Assembly (NCBI RefSeq): GCF_001641265.1
Contig: NW_020167520.1
Coordinates: 1,550,001-1,614,000, forward strand
Origin: Pseudogymnoascus destructans
Lineage: Eukaryota > Ascomycota > Leotiomycetes > Thelebolales > Thelebolaceae
Reading direction: 5' to 3'
DNA length: 64,000 bases
In this document: positions 1 to 11,723 of the stretch, one piece after another
How the letters are laid out: each line of letters starts with the position of its first letter
How positions within the stretch are numbered: the stretch's first letter is position 1
The notes under the pieces: generated by a model
The model's input: only the letters and a program-made list of their open reading frames with translations
Database searches by the model: none
What the model was told of the DNA's origin: nothing
Translations under genes and position numbers: made by a program

Positions 1-829
1 GTAAATAATTTATTTGGAACATTGTACTAGCTATATTGTGCTTTTTAAGGTGTGTATATAAGCATATGCTTTTGTAAACATTTTCAATGTATAAATGTAA
101 GTAGCTGTCATGTATTGCATTTCATATGCGGCCCGTTATGCGGCCACCCCTGGTTTGCAGATAGGTAATCTGAACTACGACGACGCTTATTCTTAACAAT
201 TTGGTATTATCGATACTGTATATATATATATTCCTTGCATTCCACTCAGACAGTCCTGTTATATTGAAAGACTGCCAGTATATGTCCAATTTCAGCTGCC
301 GTCAACGTCACCGTCTCCCCAAACTCCAAACAAATAACCCCCTTAAAACTTTCTCTCCCCCATCCTGGTAGTTCCCAATCTGCTCCGCCCAGTACGTGAT
401 ATAAATAAATAGTTACAAGACCTCCTTCCCCGCCCCAGTTCGCCTTTTACTTTAGCATATAAGCTCCATGCTCCAAACACCCGCCGCCGCTGCAGAAAAA
501 AACAAAGCGATAACAAAAAGACTCCGCCACGCTGAGAAACAAAAGGGGTATAAATAGGTATGCTCGGTCGCCCGATCTATGCAATTCTTCGGTGGTGTTG
601 GCACACGCAGTGTGCCGTGATAAGAGCGAGTTATAAAAACAGATGGTGTGGTACAACAGAAGATGCGGTACAATATATAATGTGATGTGATATGAGATAA
701 ATAATAGTGTGATAGTATGATAATTCGTTGTTGCTTGCAGTAGGTTGTAATATGGTACCGTTGGGTTAATTTGGTTTGATAAAGGGTATGTTTTGGCGGG
801 CAGTATTTGGAGTGATGATAGTGACGACC
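1..829. other. intergenic, 3' side of bZIP gene
   Basis: AT-rich sequence with no gene I can support. Open frames seen on the minus strand here are out-of-frame readings of the downstream repeat tract or low-complexity DNA. It presumably holds the 3' UTR and terminator of the bZIP gene, but I see no unambiguous signal. Confidence 0.5.
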
Positions 830-2776
830 CTATTGCCGCTGCCCGGTAGAGTCGCCTGGCTTCGGCGTCGGTTGTTGCGCTTGCTGTTGTGTTTGCTGTT
901 GAGCTTGCTGTTGAGCTTGATGATTTGCTTGATGATTTGCTTGATGATTTGCTTGATGATTTGCTTGATGATTTGCTTGATGATTTGCTTGATGATTTGC
1001 TTGATGATTTGCTTGATGATTTGCTTGATGATTTGCTTGATGATTTGCTTGATGATTTGCTTGATGATTTACTTGATGATTTGCTTGATGATTTGCTTCG
1101 TACTGTGCTTGGTACTGTGGTTGTTGCTGTGGTAGTTGTCCACTTGGCCACGGTCGGTCACTACTACCTTGGGGATGGAAGATAGATTGCGGACGTTGGG
1201 CAACGGTATTGGAAAGCCAACTTGACCCCGCTACAGGGCCAGAAACGCTTCTGGATTGGGGAGGTAGATATTGTGGCTGCTGGCCTTCTGGTCGAGGTTG
1301 TGCGCTGGCGTATGGGTTGGTTGGAGGGAGATATTGCATATGCTGCCCTTCTTCTGGTCTAGGTTGGTTGCCAGAGCGTTCATATTCTCCTTGGTCGTCT
1401 AGTCGCCTTCGTCTTGCAGGTCTTTCGCTTTGGCTCATGTCACCTCCAGGGGATTGCCGTCGTGAGCCGGGAGGAAGGGCTTGAGAAAGAGGAGAGGGCT
1501 CTCTAACATTAGGACTCTGCGGCCGCTTTTGTAAAGCCTGGCTTCTAGTTGCCGGGTTGTCGTATAACATCTGCCACAATGTATCTCTCTCCGCCCGATA
1601 GAAGTCGCTCCGTTCCTTGTAGTTGTCTATCAGCTTATCTCTATCTTGAATTTCTTTGCTCTCCTGTTGCTTTTTATCTTTCGCCCTTTCGCGGAAACGC
1701 GCGGAGGCACTGGCATTGCGCTTACGCCTATTGGCGGCCTCAATCGATCCTACATCCACATCCACAGTTATGTTGAACTCGCCATTTCTTGCTGCCCAAA
1801 CCAGGCCATGCCCACCGCTAACGGGGCCTTGGAGGGGTATTCTCTCCGGTGGTTGAGTTGTGTAGGGGCCTGGTTCTTGTAGGTTTCCTTGTGACGGACC
1901 TCCTTCTGGGACAGCTCCTCTTTGCGTTGAACCTGTGAAATATGGTGGGCCAGCAGGCGGCTGGCTCAGCTGAGTTATCGGAGCGGGCGATGGGTGGCTG
2001 CTATAAGAGTAGGGAGAGTTCGGGCTTGCACTCTGTGAATTTGGTAACCTTGGTGTTGGCCCTCCCATCACAGCAACACTCGCTCGTCGGTTTAAAGGTG
2101 GCCCAGACACTGGAGGAGGCAAATTGATAGGACCTCGAATATGTGCAGGAATAGCGGGCACTGGTGGGATTTCTGACGAATCACCTGTCCCCGGGGCTAC
2201 AACGTGCGGCCACCCCGCCTCGTGCTCAGGTGGTGGCTGTACGAAGGGTCTCTGGGCTCCCATCGCCGAATTGCCAAGACTAATAGATCTATGGACGCTT
2301 GGGACCAGACTTCTCCTGCGCCGCCCGGCGAAGCCGGCGTTCGTTGGCAACAAACCAGGGCTATTCGGAGGGCGGTTTAAGCGCGATATGAGTGGCAGTA
2401 TGCCTGTGCCAGTAGTCTGTTGTGGTAGCGACCGGTCCACGAAAGCCATCTGGGAATTTGAACCAAACGTGGAGTGCACACCAGCGGTTGCAGACCCCGT
2501 TGGGTTTAACATGGTATGGACCCCAACTCCCCGAGAAGCACCACCAAGTGTACGACTATCTCCAGGCGTCATTTGCGGATAAGGTTGCGCAGGAGGTTGC
2601 GCCGCTGGTTGGTGGCTCAGCAGCTGTGAATTTTGTTCTCGAGAGATTTCATCTCCATGGTCAAGCCTAGCATGTTGACCTCCTTGTCTCCGAAAAGTAT
2701 CAGCGGGCGAACTATCATTCCGGCCATCGGCGGTTGATTGAGATACAGGACGAGACGGAGCTGGCCTCTGTGACAT
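830..2776 (-). CDS. bZIP transcription factor with NHQA repeat tail
   Basis: Predicted nuclear DNA-binding protein of about 648 residues if translation starts at 2776 (N-terminus MSQRPAPSR). The frame is open upstream to 3079, so an earlier start or a 5' exon is possible. The first half is Pro/Ser/Gln-rich and probably disordered. A basic-leucine-zipper domain lies near residues 345-400: a basic region beginning RRKRNASASARFRERAKDKK, containing the N-x2-A-x2-R-type core of fungal bZIP proteins, followed by a short, weak zipper. The C-terminal third is again disordered and carries about 15 near-perfect NHQA tetrapeptides, then a Gln-rich tail. Fungal bZIPs of this layout regulate metabolism or stress, but the sequence does not say which pathway. 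The family call is firm; the exact start and any upstream exon are uncertain. Confidence 0.8.
   Translation of the reverse strand: MSQRPAPSRPVSQSTADGRNDSSPADTFRRQGGQHARLDHGDEISREQNSQLLSHQPAAQPPAQPYPQMTPGDSRTLGGASRGVGVHTMLNPTGSATAGVHSTFGSNSQMAFVDRSLPQQTTGTGILPLISRLNRPPNSPGLLPTNAGFAGRRRRSLVPSVHRSISLGNSAMGAQRPFVQPPPEHEAGWPHVVAPGTGDSSEIPPVPAIPAHIRGPINLPPPVSGPPLNRRASVAVMGGPTPRLPNSQSASPNSPYSYSSHPSPAPITQLSQPPAGPPYFTGSTQRGAVPEGGPSQGNLQEPGPYTTQPPERIPLQGPVSGGHGLVWAARNGEFNITVDVDVGSIEAANRRKRNASASARFRERAKDKKQQESKEIQDRDKLIDNYKERSDFYRAERDTLWQMLYDNPATRSQALQKRPQSPNVREPSPLSQALPPGSRRQSPGGDMSQSERPARRRRLDDQGEYERSGNQPRPEEGQHMQYLPPTNPYASAQPRPEGQQPQYLPPQSRSVSGPVAGSSWLSNTVAQRPQSIFHPQGSSDRPWPSGQLPQQQPQYQAQYEANHQANHQVNHQANHQANHQANHQANHQANHQANHQANHQANHQANHQANHQANHQANHQAQQQAQQQTQQQAQQPTPKPGDSTGQRQ
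912..1100 (-). repeat. 12-bp coding minisatellite (NHQA)n
   Basis: Tandem 12-bp unit (plus-strand ttgcttgatgat), about 15 copies with very few substitutions (one unit has ttt-act in place of ttt-gct). The unit length is a multiple of three, so copy-number change keeps the bZIP frame. The near-perfect identity of units points to recent expansion and likely length polymorphism. Confidence 0.9.
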
Positions 2777-5700
2777 TGAGCCCTGATCTCCTGGCCCTTT
2801 ATGGTCCCAGAGATCGGGACATGGGAGTTTTGGCCCGTCCTGTCCCAAAGCTGGACTGCCGTGGGGGCTCTGGTCAGATAGTATGTGGCCTCTCCCTACA
2901 ACACTGGGTTGTTGTTTTTGAGGCTTCGTGCGGAATTTGCAGGATACAAGAAGGTGGAAGCAGCGAACGCTTGGGGCGTCGTCCGGTAGAGGAGGGTTTG
3001 CACAGCCAGGGCGAAAGACGATTGCGAGTTGCCTAAAAGGCCACCACAGTGCTCCGAAACGTGGGCGGATGAGTTTCAAAACCGTTGATTCGATAGGCGG
3101 CTGGATCTTGGTTTCTGTCAGCTATGAGCAGGATCGTTTTCAAGTGAGATGTACAGGTTGAGATTGGCGCGCTTCTATTGCGTCCAGGCCAGTAGCACAA
3201 CAGTCGGTGCAATATATTGAGGGAGAACAAATTACCCAAGGAGGGACGACGTCTATTTGTTGTGGGCGAACCAGTCAAATAGTGAAGAATGAGTTGAGGG
3301 TTGTGAGTGGTTCGTTGATACTATGGAGCTGACTGGCTGCGGTTGGCCAGGCTTAACAACAGCGGTAGACTCTCGTCATGATAGCCAGCCTTCGTATCCC
3401 TACATCCTAGGGCTCATAGATCCCGTATCGTGGGAACCGTAGGAAAGAGTTTGCATGAGCGGAAGCGGACTTGCTCTGCATCTGAAGCCCCACGCATATT
3501 TTGGGGGGGGGAGGAGGGGGGGGATTGGGCTCCGTAGCCGTTGTCCTGTGAGAAAACATGTTCCCAACAGCCAGGGCATGGGATGCAGTGTGGGGACATG
3601 TGCACCTTGATGAGCACTGAAAGCACTCTTGGCTCATACCGTGCGTAGACCGGAGAGAAAGCCAAATACCCCCCAATACTCTACTCCAAATAGGGAAGCC
3701 TTTCGCGCTTGTTTAGGGCGTAGGCGGGGAGAAAGGATGTCGCCGCTCAGGGTAACTGATCCACAGGTACGGACGGAGAAGCTCGGTACTGGCTCCAGGC
3801 TTAGCCCAATACTGTGGTGCGGGTCAACGCCAGATGAGTTGGGAGTAGCTTGAAAGGTAATAAGGTACGCTGGGTGAACGTTGCAAATCACTGCTGAATC
3901 GACCGTGTTGGCTGTGCAGACGTGTCGTCATGTCCCAGTTTCTGCATCCCATCACACCTACCGATACTACTCTAGCTACCCTGCTCGCTCCGCACAGTCT
4001 ATCGGGCAGGTGATAGGACCTCCGGCCGGGGAAAGGATCCTGCGACTGTTTGGGGGTTTAGAATCGCACTCCACTCCGGCTGAGTCGTAGCGTGTGTGCT
4101 CTGCACTCGCTCTAAGAAGTCGTCCAGTCGTCCTGACCGTGGCGGAGATCTTTACAGCAACTCGGTTTGTTAGTGGGCCGGGGAAGGCGGGACGAGCCAC
4201 TAGGGTCCAAATCCAACGAGGGAGAAGTAACGCCTAGAACAGAAACAGGTAGCCCGGGTCCAGTTGTGGTACTGCGTGTGCAAAGGCAATCTAATCTAAC
4301 CTTGCCCTTGTAAATCACATTGGACGAAACACAACTGACAGGAAGTTACGGCCTTTGCAAGGAAGGAACAGCAGAAGAGGCTCCTGATAAAACATACCTG
4401 CACGGCTCGCGGATCGAGGATTAAAACAAATGGCGCGTTCGGCACGCTTACTCCTGGACTTGTATATCAGTGGCACTGTCCACGACTTCAAAAAACCTCA
4501 TCCCAATGCAATCATTGTCCAGCATCGTACTTGACGTATCGGAAATGTCCCGAGAGGCACGACCCGGTCGGCACTACAGCTCTATCACTGTGGGCCCGAC
4601 AAGGGAGCAGCAAATGCAAGATGAACAAACACCCTGCGGGTCCGTGGGATTTCGTCCGTGGGATTTCGTCCAACGCGCCAAGTTCAGCCCTCCCGGCAAT
4701 GCAGGCACAAAAGCTGTCTGTGGGGATTAATTGCTTCCACGTTCCTCATGCAAGCCGCCCATTGATTTCCAACCCATTGTGCGACCCAGCCTTCGCCTCG
4801 CCGAGCGATCCGAGTGGCGTGTAAAACAGACGCTCATAATGCAGGGCGAAAAGGTGGCGATGACGGACTGATCGTCCCAAGGTTGCCTCGCTGGTGCCTT
4901 TGGCTTCCATTCATTTCGTCAGATACCCAGTCGTGTGCCTTGGAATGATCCTAATTACATCTCATATTGTAGCAAACCACTGGTTGACTTCGTCCAGGAT
5001 GTGCAACTGTATCACAGAGTAGTATTTCCCGCTACTGAGTACGTACACTGGGAAGTAAGTTACTCACTTTGTGAGTGGACTCGGTGGAGTGCGGAGTGCA
5101 TATAAATCCACCAGCTGCATACCCCATGTCCATGCACTGCCGACAACGAGTATGACTGTTTCACACGTCGAGCATAAAACGGCCTGTTGGTTTTGCTTCT
5201 GTGCCTCCCACCGCATCAAACCTTCATCACGGGGGCTTGACGTCGGTCGAACTGCCCAAGGAAGCAAGACACAACCAAGGCGACAAGTTTTGAAGAATTC
5301 ACAGGGCCTATGATCTCGCTTTGCCGGACTTGTGAGCGAAGGAGCGAAGGATTGTGCGCAGCTTTGCGTCGACCTCGCATGAGAAATTAGAGGTCCCTGC
5401 CCGGCCGTTTTTTTGGTTGTGGCGATCCCAGTATGGCTTCATACAGTTATGGTTTCAGTCACTTCAAGGGGAAGTAATTCAAGTACAGCGTGGTGTGAAT
5501 CTGCTCCTTGGCTCAAGTTTTTCACACATTTCGGAAACGGTTGGCGTTTACATGCATATGGACACTATCTGTCTCCTGTTGGGGACCATGAACCAATGCC
5601 ACAGCGCGGGGTGAAATGGCAACTCACAACTCATACTCGGGCACCAAGGGAAAAACATAGCGGAGAAGGGTGGATAAAGGCCTTTTGGACCAGCATCTTG

Positions 5701-7194
5701 GAAATCCGATCCTATATTCTGGGGTTCATGTCGAGCTACTGCATCTGATCTTACTGGAGGCCATCTGTTCCACATGACGATATAGCCAAGACTTTCGGTA
5801 TTGTGAAGCCATTCCCAAACCTGTGAAAAGATTTTGTCATCCAACAAGCTTCCTCAGTTCAGCATGCGCAAATTAGCTGACTTGTCCGAATTCAGCTATC
5901 GCAGGGTCCTGCTCCCTGCATGATGGCTGTGTTAGCCAAGTATTTGAACGGTGTGACAATTAATTATCTCCGGTTTCAGCGTCGCTCAAGTTGAGTCCGA
6001 GATTAGCACGGAGTTATTCGGATGCTGCCTCTGTGATGGGTCGGCGGTGCGGTGGACTAGCTGATCGGAATCGGAAATATGCTAATACTCCGTAGTTAAC
6101 AAACCAGTGGCCCGACGCGCTGGTGGCCGAGCCCAATTTAGTGACCACGGCCTTCGTACTCCGTACACGCGGTTGTGCAAGGCGTAGGCCGCTATACCCA
6201 TTGCTAAGTACATGCATACGCGTCCAGTAAATGATGCCTTGTTGGTGACGGCCAGGGTAAGCTTCGACGTACATGATTGTGGGGGATGTGAAGCACCAAG
6301 GGCTTGTCTCCGACTTTCTGCAGAGTTGGCGACGGTGAGAGGTTCGAACCCTCGTTGTCATGCACCCAGACACTGCGTGCATTGGATCCCTCTGAAACCG
6401 ATGTTCGAGATCTAGCGGTCAGCGGTCAAACCACCATAAGGTCCCATTGTCCAGTGGCTGCATATCCTCCAACCTGCATGCCCACAACAGGGGTGACATG
6501 TACTTCTCATCTCATGTATATGGCATATCCATGCCCCAGAGCGTAGACGTGTAGTTTCAGGCAAAATAAAAGTCGGTCACCGCACATTGCAATTCCCCCA
6601 TCCTGGACACTACACTTCTGAAGCACACAGCAGATTAAACAGCTCCAACCAACCTTCATACGGCAGAGGTTTACTGTGCCAGCAGAGCTTTGTGGTCATC
6701 GTATACTATAGTCAAGAGCTTCAGACTGTGCAAATCGGACGTGAAACCTGCCACAAACAGATCAGTAAGGAGGATAATCACCACAAGAGTACTCTACCTG
6801 TGGCATGAAATTTTAACACTGTGATGTGCGGACCGGTTCATGCACGTCTCCTTCCCCACCTACAACTATCCTCGGAAATTGACAAATTGCTCAGAACTTT
6901 TCCCCCTAGACCCTCAGGGCTCTACTTCCAGTCAATTACGCATTATAACTCCCATCTCCATCCATTCCTGCTCCCTTCAAGCATCTCTAGGTGGTTATGA
7001 AGGCTTCAACTCCCTAACGGCCGGATCTAGGCCCCTAAGACAGTGCTTTTACTCGCCCCTAGGAACCACAATCACCATCCTTCAACCACACTTCTAAGAA
7101 ACAGCATAGGACACTTAGTACCAATACTGTGCCTCCTCTACGCCTCAGCTAATATCATGGATATTTGTTATCCAAAATATCCTTGATATCCCTT
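2777..7194. other. long gene-poor stretch
   Basis: About 4.4 kb in which I find no convincing gene. All open frames are short, lack recognisable domains and have no plausible intron structure. 2777-3300 is the likely promoter/5' region of the bZIP gene. There is a G/C homopolymer-rich patch near 3500-3530 and a tRNA-like B-box near 6340 that I do not accept as a gene. It may be decayed repeat DNA. Confidence 0.5.
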
Positions 7195-7382
7195 TGGCAC
7201 GACACCACTATATAAGTAGATAGTATTTCCTTAGATAGGAGCTTCGTGCTCAACTCAATATAGTATTCTTTACAATACTGTTGTTACTTAAAAGCCTTTA
7301 TGTCTAATCCCTGCCTCCTCTGTCAAGTCAACCTTACGCAAGAAACCTCTGTGTCTTCTATCATTTAGAAGTCAGCGTTACA
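7195..7382 (+). repeat. diverged partial LTR of the gypsy family
   Basis: This segment matches the 3' part of the gypsy LTR found at 17233-17707: same TATATAAG box, same block downstream of it, same GTCAGCGTTACA end at 7382. It has many substitutions and lacks the 86-bp tandem units and the 5' half. Immediately upstream, around 7150-7190, a different short inverted repeat (ATATCATGGATAT / ATATCCTTGATAT) replaces them, so this may be a remnant of an older or variant subfamily rather than a simple truncation. Confidence 0.8.
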
Positions 7383-7843
7383 CATAGATGAATAATTTCA
7401 TTATGATTAAATGATTATAATGGTTTGATAGTAGAGCACAATGCCCTGTTCTACTATTAATGGATAATTTCAGTGGTTATGAAGTTGTAATGGAATGTTG
7501 TCATAGATAATGGAACTCTGTTAAAATGGACATGAGTTATGTGGTTTCCTCTAAACATAACATCAATTTATCAACTGCTCGATTAAGGGATTATTCAAAA
7601 TTAGAAGTGCTACATATAAAACAATTGATTCTATTCTTGCAAAAGGAGTTCAATGCAAACTACGATTATAAAAAAACTCAGTATGTTCTCTATGCGATTT
7701 GATAGGGAATTTCTACATAGGAAACAATTCAACCATTAACAACTATCAACTGTTAGAAAAAAGGGTTTACTATTTCTACAGAATGTGGTTTATATAACCT
7801 ATAGGAAGCATTTTATGAAGTTTTACAAGAGATTCAAACAAGT

Positions 7844-8250
7844 ATGAGTGCTTTAGCTCAAGAGCAAAGGATCCATAGGCTTATGAACATTAAAAACTTC
7901 ATTAATCCATCAAACGAGGTTATTGAAGAATTACATGAAGAGCTTGTTAAGCAGATTGCAGTACAATATGACATTATACAAGAGGAAGAGGATAATGATG
8001 AAGAGGAGGAGGTTATTGTAATGATGTATGGTTACGCTTGCGCTACATCCCACTGAGCCAAAAAGACTACAGTATTCTGGCTCCCCCGGAATACGCGTAA
8101 CACGCTTTATATACCACATGTACTGTAACGGCGGCACCTGTTATTCCTCAAGTTTCAATATCTAAAGCAATTGCAGCTTTGAAAACCTTAAACTATATTA
8201 AGAACAGCAAGCAAATCAATCAAGTCAAGCTTCATTGCTCACTTGAAAAG
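7844..8250 (+). pseudogene. C-terminal fragment of a DDE transposase
   Basis: An open frame from 7844 encodes a charged helical segment ending in an acidic run (EEEDNDEEEEV). It continues, after a MITE at 8017-8139, as a stretch like PQVSISKAIAALKTL. This order (helical linker, acidic run, then a V-S-x-A-I-x-A-L-x-T-L helix) is what I know from C-termini of fungal Tigger/pogo-type transposases. No catalytic domain remains. The identification rests on this short similarity only; it could be another decayed element. Confidence 0.45.
8017..8139 (+). mobile_element. 123-bp MITE-like element, copy 1
   Basis: Begins TGTAATGATGTA and ends GGCGGCACCT, flanked by a 5-bp direct repeat GTTAT (8012-8016 and 8140-8144). 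Removing the element plus one repeat rejoins the reading frame of the transposase fragment around it, which shows it is an insertion. A second copy in opposite orientation lies at 49569-49691 with only a handful of differences. Internal inverted motifs (CGGTTACG near one end, CTGTAACGG near the other) suggest a foldback structure. It encodes nothing. Confidence 0.85.
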
Positions 8251-9693
8251 AGAGCTTCAGGAAATGGAGGTTGTATAGGTACAGTCACAGAAACAGTCTA
8301 CTCTGAATGGCTGGTTAGGGGGGGTATGGGGTAGAATTGCAGAAGCATCACGTGATATATATGGGTACGTACTGTAACTGTTGGGGAAACGGACATTCCC
8401 GTGGGATACGGTGGACTTTTACGCCCAAAAATGACAGGTTTTCGCTAGGGAACTGTCCAGCTTCCCGGTTGGCTCACGAGTCAGACAGTGGCGCCAGGCT
8501 AGAGTATTGAAAGCCACTGACTGAGCTCAGCTGAAGCACAGTGAGCTCGTCAGGGTCTTGGGGGTTTCCCCAGGCCTACAAATAGCGTACGTAGGCCCGT
8601 AGATTAGGTTGTAATTCAATTAATTATATTATACTATTTTACTGTACTCTACTGTGAAGCTTCTGCTCCATTGCCCGAAGAGACTGATTACGGTTGTCGG
8701 AGATTACCACACAAAAAATTCGTGTGTACTCCGTAGTTCCCCGTATTCCGCACGTCCCATAACCTTCGGGAGGTCCAGTATCACATGACCGTAAATAGAT
8801 CCGGCTCGAGGATTTCATATCGACCTGCTTATTCCGTACCTGCAACGTCGTTCATGACTTGCATGAAAAACACTGCATGGCTTTCTCAGTCAGATCCTCC
8901 TTCCATCCCTGGTTTCGTCAAGTTCAAAGTGTATATGAATCACGTGACTATCATTGTGCCATATGGCCTTCTTGTCTCCTATCTCATACCCAAACATAAG
9001 TGCACCATGGAATAGAAGAAGAGCTTTAACTTGATTAACAGCCATACCTTTTATCGCGTCTACTCGGCCCAGAAGGGATTCATACTAGGTAGCGCCCAGT
9101 CTTCATAATCAATTGTGCTGTGCTGATAGAAAAGCAGTAAACCCCGAGTTTTATTGCTCCTAAAAGGCACCACTGCTTGTTACTGATAATGGCTTTGACT
9201 GACCAAGGTTTGATAAACTTCATCGAGTTTCTTGTGGATATCAGGTGACTGACGACGGATACATACCAAGGGGGATAAGATTAATCAAACCCGCTCTCGA
9301 TAACATCCTAATCGGATAAAGGTGAAAGGCCTGCAACTCCCTCGATTCGCCCTCAAGGTTCACATATATATAAACACAAGTATATTTGGCAGATAGCCTT
9401 ATATTCTCCGATCGATTGGCCTAACCCCGTTTTGTCGCCGCGGACCGCCCTTCCGAGAGCTCCGCAGGTAAGAGATAGTCTCGAAGAAGCCACCTGACTC
9501 TTCCGTCCGATAAATCTCTCATATATCCGTCACTCCTCTCAATCGCGCTTCTCTCGACGACTCTCGAAAGCAGCGACCATTTGGAGCCTTGATCGAATTG
9601 CAGACTGCTACCAGCCACCCGATCAAAATTTGGACCCAAGGCCGCCAAAGCGAGAGAAGCACCGAGATAAACAAGCTCGGTCCGCCCAACAAC
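8251..9693. other. intergenic before SMP-30-like gene
   Basis: No gene supported. Around 8377-8630 the sequence TGTTGGGGAAACGGACATTC, a later TATA-like run and AT-rich tail have the feel of an LTR 5' end, but I cannot find a matching 3' end or a duplication. 9300-9693 is the likely promoter of the next gene, with a TATATATAAA stretch at about 9363 and pyrimidine-rich sequence before the ATG. Confidence 0.45.
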
Positions 9694-10704
9694 ATGCCGG
9701 AATTACAGAGATGGGAGATTCAGGAGCCATACCTCAGGCCCAATGGTGACCTCCTTGAAGGCCCATTTTACGAGCCTGAAAACAACCGCCTCCGTTTCGT
9801 CGACATCATCCAACGAAAGCTCCACGTGATTGATATCGCCGAAGGGCCGTCATCGCTCAAGACCATCGACTTTGATATCCCAGTTGGCGTTACGGCAGAT
9901 ATTGAGGGCGTCGATAGCAAGGATAAGATCCTGATAGGCGGAAAGGCTGGAATTGCGATCCTAGACCGGAACACGGGGAAGTACGAATACATCAAGAGGT
10001 TTTACGATGACGCAGATGAGGCTCGAGATGATCTGATGAGGAGTAACGACGGGAACGTCGATTCCGAGGGCCGAATGTGGATCGCGACCATGACTGATTT
10101 CCACGCTGGACCGTGTAAACCAGAGGGTATTTCTCCCCTTTCTAGCGCGGCATCCCCTCACTAAAACTGACAAATGCCAGGACACCTTTTAAGCTTCGAC
10201 TCTAACCTCAAGCGTGAGACTCACCGCTCCGAACTCGTCATCCCCAACAGCGTCGGCTGGTCCCTCTCCAATACCGCCTTCTACCTCGTACACTCCACAG
10301 AGGCCACCATCTACGCCTACGACTTCGACGCCGCCACCGGTGCTATCAGCAACCCGCGCGTTTTCTGGAAGCTCGATACTGGCTCTGAACCCGACGGATT
10401 TGCCGTCGACGTCGAAGGCTACATCTGGCAGGCCGTGTACGGCGACGGCAAGGTGCTGCGCATCAGCCCCGAGGGCAAGACCGTGGGCGAGATCATACTG
10501 CCGACGCGTAACGTGACGTGCTGTGCATTCGTCGGCGAGGACCTGTGGATCACGACGGCGAGCGAGTCTGCGGAGAATGCGAAGTTGTACCCTGAGAGTG
10601 CGCGGAACGGAGGCGCGCTCTATAAGATCAATGTTGGTATCACGGGGGTGGAGAAGCATAAGTTCAAGTTGACTGAGGAGACGAGGAAGACGGTTGGCCT
10701 GTGA
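9694..10704 (+). CDS. SMP-30/gluconolactonase-like protein
   Basis: Two exons (9694-10126 and 10181-10704) separated by a 54-bp GT-AG intron with a CTGAC branch site give 318 residues, close to the usual length of the SMP-30/regucalcin/gluconolactonase family. I chose the ATG at 9694 because similarity begins right after it; the frame is open further upstream. The family is a six-bladed beta-propeller with one divalent metal. The expected ligands are visible as the Glu in LEGPFY (about residue 22), the Asn in IPNSVGW and the Asp in EPDGFAVD. The family hydrolyses sugar or other lactones; the true substrate cannot be told. No signal peptide is seen, so it is probably cytosolic. The coding sequence looks intact. 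Confidence 0.85.
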
Positions 10705-11345
10705 ATTCTCGGATGAGGTGGGTGGAAGGCTAGGTATTCTTTTTTCATAGTGAACACAATTCCAGCTGGTGCAGTTACTATCTCGCGTTGATGTAATTTG
10801 CCCGTTTCTTTGGCTCTATTGCCGAGTAACTTGTTTATTGACTGGCACCTTCATTCCAACCAAAGCCGATTTAAATGGTGGCTGACTTGCACTGTCCTTT
10901 TCAATTTTTAGGAGGGCACGATCAGTGTCCCTCTTCAAACTTGGGGAAGGAATGGGTGGCGTCCCCCGTCAAACTTTGGGAAGGCACGAGCAGTGCTCCT
11001 GTTTATAATTTGAGAAGGTACGAACGATGTTTCTCATGAAACTTTGCCTCAGTCGCCATAGCTAGATCCTCTTTTGCCACTGATTCCATTCCACCAATTA
11101 CGGTTTCAGTGCCTGAAAATGGCATAGTATATTAATATTCCTGAGCTGTTGCTTCTATCATTAAACTTCCCGGCTTCATAAAGGACGACCTCATTACTTC
11201 GACCTCGTCCACATTCACGAAAATTATCAGCAGGAGCAAAATAGCATATCTAATAAAAACACAACGCTTCTCAAATTTCGCTCCTCTCTCTCGTGCTAAT
11301 ATACTATTTCTGACCTCAATATCCCTCGTACTCTCTACCTACCCT
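10705..11345. other. intergenic
   Basis: No gene seen. Three partly similar phrases containing CTTGGGGAAGG / TTTGGGAAGGCACGA / TTTGAGAAGGTACGA between about 10905 and 11030 form a short degenerate repeat of roughly 50-55 bp. The rest is AT-rich. Confidence 0.4.
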
Positions 11346-11723
11346 TCACATAACACAGCAATGCTCCCCATGCCCCCCCATCTCTGCTTTCCGTGCCCAC
11401 GCCTTCTCAACATGACACCCATGACACTCACCCTTGCTCTCCTCGCGTGCGTACTTGGCGCGAGAGCATTTCTCTACTAACTCTTGGGCTTGGGATAGAG
11501 TGAGTTGTTCTCCCTCTCTGTCACCATGACCGTGGGGCGGGTGTGGAGCTGGAGTAGAATGGGTATGGGAGTGAAAATTGGAAGTTGAGCTGTCACAGGG
11601 GAAGGAGAGGGTGGAGTGATGGTGGAGTGTGGTGGAGGGGAGGGGGCTGAGGGAGCAAAAGGCTATGTAGTGGGTAAGGTGGGCGGGTAGGCAGGTGTAT
11701 GTTGTTGTTGTTTGTTTGCACAT
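11346..11723 (-). CDS. small Cys-rich protein, MC-x8-C family (A)
   Basis: 125-residue open frame. I do not recognise a named family. The N-terminus has Cys at 2, 11 and 23 and His at 15, a spacing shared almost exactly with three other small genes in this window (13011, 28907 and 30163). The middle is Ser/Thr/His-rich and low in complexity. The C-terminal half has a helical segment followed by a C-x2-C (CHGC) and a final HCC. This could be a zinc-binding fold formed by the N- and C-terminal Cys/His groups. There is no hydrophobic signal peptide despite the Cys content, so it is probably intracellular. The ATG context is AAAGATGTGC. It is divergent from the gene at 13011. Confidence 0.55.
   Translation of the reverse strand: MCKQTTTTYTCLPAHLTHYIAFCSLSPLPSTTLHHHSTLSFPCDSSTSNFHSHTHSTPAPHPPHGHGDREGEQLTLSQAQELVEKCSRAKYAREESKGECHGCHVEKAWARKAEMGGHGEHCCVM

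Noticed and set aside
447..1185. Several open frames on both strands with SKSS, LLDD or MICL repeats
   Set aside because: They are other-frame readings of the 12-bp NHQA minisatellite of the bZIP gene.
6260..6375. Possible tRNA (GAGAGGTTCGAACCCTC looks like a T-arm with B-box)
   Set aside because: No A-box at the right distance, no acceptor stem and no anticodon arm can be drawn.
8377..8640. Solo LTR starting TGTTGGGGAAAC
   Set aside because: No matching CA end, no duplicated flank and no second copy in the window.
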